In this document: positions 1 to 4,784 of the stretch, one piece after another | Layout of the letters: each line of letters begins with the position of its first letter | Position numbering within the stretch: position 1 is the first letter of the stretch | Source: Gammaproteobacteria bacterium | Lineage (GTDB): Bacteria; Pseudomonadota; Gammaproteobacteria; Pseudomonadales; UBA3067 | Reading direction: 5' to 3' | NCBI GenBank assembly: GCA_019090565.1 | Contig: JAHRVS010000074.1 | Location: 1-6,007 of the forward strand | Length of the DNA stretch: 6,007 bases | Notes under the pieces: generated by a model | The model's input: only the letters and a program-made list of their open reading frames with translations | Told to the model about the DNA's origin: nothing | The model's database searches: none | Translations under genes and position numbers: made by a program

Positions 1-24
1 ATATAAAAGGGCTGTTTTTTATTT
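1..24 (+). terminator. Probable right half of an intrinsic terminator (cut by window edge)
   Basis: The window opens with ATATAAAAGGGCT followed by G and two long T runs (TTTTTT, A, TTTTTT). An A-rich, GC-closed arm directly followed by a T tract is what the 3' arm and U tract of a rho-independent terminator look like. The matching 5' arm would have to lie left of base 1, so the hairpin cannot be confirmed. If right, a + strand gene ends just outside the window and the kinase gene has its own promoter. The alternative is that GGGCTGTT is the edge of a degraded repeat (see 9-62). Confidence 0.4.
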
Positions 25-62
25 TTTCTGAGCCGAGATAAGGCAGCTGTAAGGCCGTAGTG
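9..62. repeat. Possible degraded copy of the 2703-2820 intergenic element
   Basis: Four short words of the element at 2703-2820 recur here in the same order and orientation: GGGCTGTT (9-16, compare 2703-2710), GAGCC (30-34, compare 2726-2730), AAGGCAG (40-46, compare 2737-2743) and GCCGTAGTG (54-62, compare 2786-2794). The spacing of the first three is nearly kept (21 versus 23, then 10 versus 11 bases). The fourth is much closer, which would need an internal deletion of about 35 bases. Similarity between the words is poor, so chance is a real alternative. Confidence 0.25.
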
Positions 63-153
63 GTGTAATCAAGTTAGCTTGGGTCGGGGTCTGTGTGTCA
101 TTTGGCGCCCCAGCTTTAATTGGTAAATTGGGCGAGTATTTTGGAAAAATCTC

Positions 154-158
154 AGGAA
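154..158 (+). promoter_or_regulatory. Ribosome binding site deciding the kinase start
   Basis: AGGAA sits 3 bases before the ATG at 162 (AGGA to ATG spacing 4), a slightly tight but usable Shine-Dalgarno. The in-frame TTG at 120, which would add 14 residues, has no purine-rich motif in front of it. This favours initiation at 162. Confidence 0.5.
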
Positions 159-161
159 ACG

Positions 162-2627
162 ATGGGCGATAATGCTATAGATGAAATTAGTCGCGTTTCG
201 TTAGGTGCGAAGCCTATTGCTGTGACGTCCTCGTTGGCGGCGCGTATTTTACGTATCGCGTTGACGTTGTACTTTGTTGTTGCTGTGGCGGTGACGCTTG
301 TGCAGTTGACTCTCGAGTACGGACACGAAAAAGAACGGCTTAATTCAGAAGTCTTGCACATGCTCAATACCTTCGAGCCGATTCTGGCGCAAGGCTTTTG
401 GAATCTCGATGACGAGCAAATGATCTCAACCTCCTATGGCATTTTATCCAATGACTTTATATTTGGAGTGAGGGTGCTAGAGGTCGGGGGTGCTGAAATG
501 CTGGCTGTGGGTCAAATTCAGCGCCCTGGTGAGCCGGTTATTAAGGTGGATACTTCTGAAAGCTCAGAGGCTGGATTGATTTCTGATGCCGGGAATGCAA
601 TCTCTCCTGATTTGTATTCCTATGAAAGGGTGGTTTATTACAAGCGTGCCCTCGGAGGTCAAGAAGAAGTCGGTCGTGTCATTGTGTTTTCTAGCCCAGA
701 TATAGTGCTTGAGCGTGCTTTGTATACGTTTTTTATTACGATGGTAAATGCTTTTGTTAAGACATTTTTCTTATGGGTTATTTCATTGATCGTTTTGAAT
801 CGGTTGGTTGGGAAGCCCCTGGAGGCCATTGCGGATGCGATGCAAAGCCTTGATCTGGACGAGCGTCGCAGTCGCGAGCTAACCTCGGAGTTAAGTAGTC
901 AGGGTCTGATTGATAGGCCGGATGAGCTGGGCGTCTTGGTGAGAACGTTTATTGCCATGCAACAGGATTTGAGCAAGAAAAATACGCAGTTAAGTAGTTA
1001 CCATCGAGAGCTGGAGAACAAAGTAGAAGAACGAACGGAGAAGCTTGAGCGTGCAGTGAGGGCTAAGAGCGAATTTTTGGCAAATATGAGCCATGAAATT
1101 CGCACTCCGATGAATGGCGTGCTGGGTATGACCGAGCTCCTAAACGATACAGATATGTCTGATGAGCAACAGCGATACGTAAAAACCATTTTAAGCTCAG
1201 GGCAGGTTTTGCTCTCAATCATTAATGATGTGCTGGACTACTCTAAAATTGAAGCGGGCATGATGGATATTGAATCAGCCTGTTTTGATGTCGAAGAGTT
1301 AGTGGATGATATCGTTAGGATGTTTGCGTTTAGGTCTGTCGAAACGGGGGTAGAGCTTACCGAGGTTATAGAGCCTGGTACGCCGCTGATTATGAAAGGA
1401 GACTCAGCCAGAGTCCGCCAGATTTTGGTGAACTTAGTTGGCAATGCCTTTAAATTCACAGAAAAAGGCTGGGTTAAAATCTCTGTGAAGCGCGAAAAGT
1501 TAATAGGAGGAGGTGCGAGTTTAATACGATTTGAGGTGATAGATACAGGCATTGGCCTCAATGATGAGGAGCAGGGTAAGTTGTTCCGCTCATTTTCTCA
1601 GGCAGACTCATCGACGACTCGAAAATATGGCGGTACGGGCCTTGGCTTGGCGATATCTAAGCAGCTGTCAGAGCTTATGGGGGGCGGCATCGGTGTCACC
1701 AGCTCCAAGGGGTCCGGTGCTGCATTTTGGTTTACGGTTGTTGTCTCTGAACCTTCAGAGGCTGAGGCAATATCGATCGTTCGTAACAAGAGAGACTTTA
1801 GCGGTAAAACAGCCCTTGTTATTGAAGACGACCCCGTTTTCATGGAAACGTTAACGGGTATTCTGGAACGCCTTAAGGTTGAGGTGATGAGTGTTCCAAC
1901 GGGTGAGGAGGCGCGTGCGTGTTTGGCAGGCCTGAAGGAAGAGAAAAAGCAACCAGACGTGGTATTTGTAGACCTCGACCTGCCTGATTACGACGGCATG
2001 TGTTTGGTGAAGGATTTGCAGGAAGAGTCTTTGTTGCTGAGAGAGCCAGCCATATTGATGACGGCAAGTCGTTGCATGCCGACTGTTGATGAGGTGGGTG
2101 CTTGTGGTGCAGTGGCTGCGATGGAAAAACCTGTGACCTCCGAAGACATTCGATCAGTGCTTACGCGAGCATTGGGCGGCAATGAACCAGGCAATACTGC
2201 GCCTGCTCAAGGAGTAATTTCTGAGTCGAGTTATGGCCACTTGCGTGTTCTCGTGGCCGAAGACAATAAAGTAAACCAGATGGTGGTTAAAGGGCTGCTT
2301 AAAAAACTGGGTATAAAGCCAGTGGTGGTTGATAATGGGCTTGAGGCATATGAAAGCTACGTGAACTCAGAACCGTTCGATTTGATTTTGATGGATTGCG
2401 AAATGCCCGTTGTGGATGGTTGGGAGGCTACGCGTAAAATCAGGGATTATCAGGTTCAAAATATTTCTGAAAAGGGAGAGCTTTTAATCATCGCATTGAG
2501 CGCGCATGCATTGTCTATTGAGCGGGAAAAGGCAGTTTCAGTGGGTATGGATGACTATCTTGCGAAGCCGGTAAGTCGAGATGACCTTGATGGCATGTTC
2601 AAAAAATACAAGCTAGATAAAGTTTGA
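162..2627 (+). CDS. Membrane-bound hybrid sensor histidine kinase with two receiver domains
   Basis: Inner-membrane hybrid kinase of 821 residues that should autophosphorylate on histidine and relay phosphate to its receivers. Counting from the ATG at 162: TM1 about 29-51; periplasmic sensor about 52-188, with a GFWNLDDEQ motif like that of CHASE-type extracytoplasmic domains; TM2 about 189-214; HAMP about 215-272; a charged coiled coil 269-301; HisKA with phospho-acceptor His311 in SHEIRTP; HATPase_c with N box Asn428, G1 DTGIG 461-465 and G2 GGTGLGL 490-496. Receiver 1 (about 549-671) has E555/D556, Asp604, Thr634 and Lys656. Receiver 2 (about 694-816) has E700/D701, Asp745, Ser780 and Lys802. 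All catalytic residues are present, so kinase and both receivers look active. There is no PAS and no C-terminal Hpt, so onward transfer probably needs a separate Hpt protein. No response regulator lies beside it. The ATG was preferred to the TTG at 120 because of the AGGAA in front of it. The stimulus is unknown. Confidence 0.95.
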   Translation: MGDNAIDEISRVSLGAKPIAVTSSLAARILRIALTLYFVVAVAVTLVQLTLEYGHEKERLNSEVLHMLNTFEPILAQGFWNLDDEQMISTSYGILSNDFIFGVRVLEVGGAEMLAVGQIQRPGEPVIKVDTSESSEAGLISDAGNAISPDLYSYERVVYYKRALGGQEEVGRVIVFSSPDIVLERALYTFFITMVNAFVKTFFLWVISLIVLNRLVGKPLEAIADAMQSLDLDERRSRELTSELSSQGLIDRPDELGVLVRTFIAMQQDLSKKNTQLSSYHRELENKVEERTEKLERAVRAKSEFLANMSHEIRTPMNGVLGMTELLNDTDMSDEQQRYVKTILSSGQVLLSIINDVLDYSKIEAGMMDIESACFDVEELVDDIVRMFAFRSVETGVELTEVIEPGTPLIMKGDSARVRQILVNLVGNAFKFTEKGWVKISVKREKLIGGGASLIRFEVIDTGIGLNDEEQGKLFRSFSQADSSTTRKYGGTGLGLAISKQLSELMGGGIGVTSSKGSGAAFWFTVVVSEPSEAEAISIVRNKRDFSGKTALVIEDDPVFMETLTGILERLKVEVMSVPTGEEARACLAGLKEEKKQPDVVFVDLDLPDYDGMCLVKDLQEESLLLREPAILMTASRCMPTVDEVGACGAVAAMEKPVTSEDIRSVLTRALGGNEPGNTAPAQGVISESSYGHLRVLVAEDNKVNQMVVKGLLKKLGIKPVVVDNGLEAYESYVNSEPFDLILMDCEMPVVDGWEATRKIRDYQVQNISEKGELLIIALSAHALSIEREKAVSVGMDDYLAKPVSRDDLDGMFKKYKLDKV

Positions 2628-2679
2628 GTAACTGGCTCTCTTTGTTTTCACATGACAAGCATTATTTTTGAGGCATCTA

Positions 2680-2700
2680 TACAAGACTTGTAGATATCTA
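2680..2700. repeat. Two overlapping palindromes between kinase stop and repeat element
   Basis: TACAAG-A-CTTGTA (2680-2692) is a perfect 6-bp inverted repeat around one central base. It overlaps by two bases the perfect 10-bp palindrome TAGATATCTA (2691-2700). They end two bases before the left edge of the inverted-repeat element. There is no T tract, so this is not an intrinsic terminator. It could be a dimeric-protein site or a preferred insertion target, but the role is unknown. Confidence 0.4.
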
Positions 2701-2702
2701 GC

Positions 2703-2820
2703 GGGCTGTTGAAGTCTGCTGGGTCGAGCCAGGCACAAGGCAGAGTTTACTCGCAGTAGGTACCCATTGTGAGCCGAGCCTTAACGCCGTAGTGACCGAG
2801 TAAGTAGAACCCCAGCAGCC
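2703..2820. repeat. Imperfect inverted-repeat intergenic element (MITE/REP-like)
   Basis: About 118 bp bounded by GGGCTGTT at the left and CAGCAGCC at the right. CTGCTGGG (2716-2723) is a perfect inverted match of CCCAGCAG (2811-2818), and TTACTCG (2747-2753) matches CGAGTAA (2797-2803). The two nested stems give a long cruciform or hairpin with a GGTACC palindrome (2759-2764) near the middle. No ORF of note is inside. The layout, a noncoding palindromic block with GGCTGTTGAA-like ends in a convergent gap, resembles the small nonautonomous repeat families seen in gammaproteobacterial genomes. Membership of such a family is inferred, and no target-site duplication is obvious. Confidence 0.5.
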
Positions 2821-2911
2821 TATTAAGGGAATTACTATCACATTGCCACGGTCTTTTAGCCGGTTCTGTTTTTCGAACAGTGCCCAAGTAGCAAGCTGTT
2901 CTCAACGAGTG

Positions 2912-3676
2912 CTACCAACTTAAATATTGCTTTTCGAGAAGTTCATCCATTGATCCATCGGCAGTCATTTCGGCAATGCGTTCTTTGAAATAATCCGAAT
3001 GTTGTCGGCAATCGGATAGCTTTGAAAACGTGACGTATTCATCAATAATCATGAAGGGTTGGCGCACGAACTTGATTTTATACCGGTACCCCGATTTTTC
3101 GGCATAGAGTAGAGTCGGTAGTAAAGGCCCTAGGATGTAGTCTATGCGTTTTCTCAGTAGTTTTCTGAAGTTCTGATTGATTGTTTTTACGCGCTCAATA
3201 TGTAGGTGGGTTTTGGCAAATTCATCAAACTCCGACCCAAAGCTAACGCCAAGGGTGGTTGCCCCTACTTTTCCTTTTAGGTCACTCCAGTCGTGATACT
3301 TAAAGCGGCTTTCTTTCAGAATGAAAATGGCCTGTGCTGCGGGAGTAATGGGTGGGTCAATGAATTCCAGAAACTGTTCTCGCTCAGAGTTTCGTCTAAC
3401 GCCAACGAGCATGTCAACCTTGCCATGTTTAGCGCGCTGGACCACTCGTTTCCAGGGGCCGCCACCATCGGTGACTACCTTGATATCTAGCTCTGAAAAT
3501 ATTTGTGTTACTAAGTCTATGCTGGCACCTCTCAGCTCACCGTTGTGTTCCCAAGAAAGAGGGGGGTACGTTGAACCTCCGGAGATGTATGCGGTTCCAT
3601 CTTGGCAGCCTAATGCGTAAGCATTCATGCTCACTATGAGAGAGAGAAGGGTTGCTGTAATGAGGATGCGAAACAT
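2912..3676 (-). CDS. Orphan periplasmic solute-binding protein, family 3 (SBP_bac_3-like)
   Basis: Secreted protein of 254 residues. A positive N-terminus (MFR), a hydrophobic stretch at 4-18 and an AYA site predict signal peptidase I cleavage after Ala21. A lipobox reading (ALGC) is poor because Ala, not Leu, is at -3. The mature part has the family-3 pattern: YPPLSW near 37-42, the G..ID(L)V helix at 50-55, PWKR at 74-77 followed by the G-K-VD-L segment at 85-90, RRNSEREQF around 94-102 (an arginine position often used for ligand carboxylates), the hinge-region GATTLGVSFGSE at 138-149, and a C-terminal helix ending in YLSW. The family binds polar amino acids or similar small molecules. Only two cysteines remain after cleavage, Cys24 and Cys223, and they may form a disulfide. 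No ABC permease or ATPase is adjacent, so this is an orphan binder that may serve a distant transporter or a sensor. The ATG at 3676 has only a weak purine stretch upstream. The ligand is unknown. Confidence 0.85.
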   Translation of the reverse strand: MFRILITATLLSLIVSMNAYALGCQDGTAYISGGSTYPPLSWEHNGELRGASIDLVTQIFSELDIKVVTDGGGPWKRVVQRAKHGKVDMLVGVRRNSEREQFLEFIDPPITPAAQAIFILKESRFKYHDWSDLKGKVGATTLGVSFGSEFDEFAKTHLHIERVKTINQNFRKLLRKRIDYILGPLLPTLLYAEKSGYRYKIKFVRQPFMIIDEYVTFSKLSDCRQHSDYFKERIAEMTADGSMDELLEKQYLSW

Positions 3677-3764
3677 ATTTGGGCTCAGGCTTAATGAATA
3701 ACGGTATTAGGTGCCTTTATGTATTTTAGACCAAGATTCGGCTGCTTGATTCGTTAACAGTTTG

Positions 3765-3770
3765 ATTATA
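3765..3770 (-). promoter_or_regulatory. Candidate -10 box for the solute-binding protein gene
   Basis: On the minus strand TATAAT, a perfect -10 match, lies in the 128-bp gap between yaaA and the binding-protein gene, about 90 bases before its ATG. No good -35 hexamer stands 16-18 bases upstream, so the promoter would be weak or activator-dependent. It suggests that the gene need not rely on read-through from yaaA. Confidence 0.25.
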
Positions 3771-3804
3771 AATGAGCTTGGAGGCTTTTGCTTTTTAAAT
3801 GGTT

Positions 3805-4581
3805 TTATTCAGTCAGGTTGCGGGTAAATACCCATTCTGATCCGCTGGAAAGGTCTGCTTGGTATGCGTAGCCTCCAGCGTTGAACTCTTTAATACCTTG
3901 GGCTTCTTTAACGCCTTCTACAGCAAGGTAATTTACCATTGCACCACGGGCTTTTTTGGCCAGGAAACTGATGACTTTGTATTGACCATTTTTATAGTCT
4001 TTAAAGACGGGGGTGATGATTTCAGTATTGAGCTGTTTTGTTTTTATGGATTTAAAATACTCATTCGAGGCGAGGTTAATAAGGATGGGGGCTTGCTGTT
4101 TTCTGAGTTGTGCGTTGAGGGCATCGGTGATTTTAGTGCCCCAAAACTGGTAGAGGTTTTTCCCTTTTTGTGTTTCAAGGCGGGTGCCCATTTCAAGGCG
4201 ATAGGCTTGCATTAGGTCTAGTGGGCGCAGTAGGCCGTATAGTCCAGACAATATGAATAGATGGCTTTGTAAGTAGTTAATGGCCTTGGGGTCAAGATTA
4301 GAGGCATTTAACCCTGTGTACACATCACCCTGAAAAGCGAAGAGGGCTTGTTTGGCATTATCAGGGGTAAAAGGTGTTTTCCAGGTTTTGTAGCGCTGCA
4401 GATTAAGTACGGCCAGTTTTTCGCTAATTGACATTAAGGTTTGCAGCTCGTGGGCATCCCGTTTTTTTAACGACTTGATCAGCTCTTCAGATTCTTCCAG
4501 AAATGGAGCTTGAGTGAATTTTTGGGTGGTCGGTGGGGTGTCGAAATCCAAGGTCTTTGCTGGGGATATGACGATAAGCAT
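3805..4581 (-). CDS. yaaA: Peroxide stress protein YaaA (UPF0246/DUF328)
   Basis: 258 residues, the same length as E. coli YaaA, and collinear with it from end to end. Recognisable blocks are ISPAKTLDF at 5-13, LMSISEKLA at 49-57, FQGDVYTGL at 83-91, LSGLYGLLRPLDLMQAYRLE at 111-130, NLYQFWG at 142-148, INLASNEYFKSI at 168-179 and ISFLAKKARGAM at 204-215. In E. coli YaaA belongs to the OxyR response, lowers intracellular free iron during hydrogen peroxide stress and so limits Fenton damage to DNA and protein; the cytosolic protein has a DNA-binding fold. These roles are carried over by homology. The ATG at 4581 is preceded by AGAG eight bases upstream, an acceptable ribosome site. The gene stands alone upstream of the binding-protein gene, and a hairpin lies in its leader (4646-4692). 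No truncation or missing block is seen. Confidence 0.96.
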   Translation of the reverse strand: MLIVISPAKTLDFDTPPTTQKFTQAPFLEESEELIKSLKKRDAHELQTLMSISEKLAVLNLQRYKTWKTPFTPDNAKQALFAFQGDVYTGLNASNLDPKAINYLQSHLFILSGLYGLLRPLDLMQAYRLEMGTRLETQKGKNLYQFWGTKITDALNAQLRKQQAPILINLASNEYFKSIKTKQLNTEIITPVFKDYKNGQYKVISFLAKKARGAMVNYLAVEGVKEAQGIKEFNAGGYAYQADLSSGSEWVFTRNLTE

Positions 4582-4645
4582 GACGTTTACTCTCTAGAGG
4601 CTGCTTTAAAACGAAGCTTAGGGTGCGCGCGTGAAGCAGGAAAAT

Positions 4646-4692
4646 CAAGGCCCAGGGAGGGGTGCTAAGTAGTAGCGGCCACCGGGCCTTTG
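4646..4692 (-). promoter_or_regulatory. Bulged hairpin in the yaaA leader region, possible attenuator or terminator-like element
   Basis: AAGGCCC (4647-4653) is a perfect inverted match of GGGCCTT (4684-4690). Inside it GGT (4661-4663) can pair with ACC (4681-4683) and GCTA (4664-4667) with TAGC (4673-4676) around a five-base loop, leaving a seven-base bulge. Read on the minus strand, the stem is followed by GATTTTCC, a short T run. It lies 65 bases before the yaaA ATG. It could attenuate yaaA transcription or be the end of a small transcript. The T run is too short for a strong terminator. Confidence 0.35.
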
Positions 4693-4740
4693 GTGTTAAA
4701 AAGTCCGCTGACGAATAGTCAGGGCCTGATGCGTAAGGTC

Positions 4741-4751
4741 TGATAGTATAG
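4741..4751 (+). promoter_or_regulatory. Candidate extended -10 in the yaaA/MATE divergent region
   Basis: TGATAGTAT (4741-4749) reads as an extended -10 (TG, one base, TAGTAT) for the MATE gene, 35 bases before its ATG. The same bases read on the minus strand as TATACT (4750-4745), a plausible -10 for yaaA. No consensus -35 is seen in either direction, so the assignment is tentative. A perfect small hairpin, CTGAC(4708-4712)/GTCAG(4718-4722), lies in the -35 area and could be a protein-binding site. Confidence 0.25.
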
Positions 4752-4774
4752 CCGGCTTACACATTTATATTTAC

Positions 4775-4779
4775 GGGAG
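4775..4779 (+). promoter_or_regulatory. Ribosome binding site of the MATE gene
   Basis: GGGAG stands five bases before the ATG at 4785. The GTG at 4781 is in another frame and meets a stop after ten codons, so it is not the start. This fixes the MATE initiation codon. Confidence 0.7.
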
Positions 4780-4784
4780 AGTGA

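Noticed and set aside
18..24. Complete terminator or a partial upstream gene at the left edge
   Set aside because: All frames in 1-119 hit stops quickly and the 5' arm of any hairpin lies outside the window, so only a half terminator can be proposed.
120..161. TTG at 120 as the start of the kinase, giving 14 extra residues
   Set aside because: No Shine-Dalgarno precedes it, whereas the ATG at 162 has AGGAA just upstream. It stays possible but is less likely.
1238..1561. Open frame of 107 codons on the minus strand and other antisense frames in the kinase
   Set aside because: They are shadows of the HisKA/HATPase coding region, with no ribosome site or recognisable protein pattern.
2845..2875. 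Intrinsic terminator for the kinase at the CGG..CCG / GTTTTT stretch
   Set aside because: The stem is only about three base pairs, too weak to support the call, although a T run follows.
3771..3804. Intrinsic terminator for yaaA
   Set aside because: The region is A/T-rich and contains AGCCTCCAAGCT-like bases, but no stem of more than a few pairs precedes a T tract.
3859..4215. Open frame of 118 codons on the plus strand
   Set aside because: It is antisense to the core of yaaA, whose match to the E. coli protein is end to end.
4743..4760. OxyR site in front of yaaA, suggested by two ATAG words
   Set aside because: The spacing is five bases and the required CTAT half-sites are absent, so the OxyR pattern is not met.
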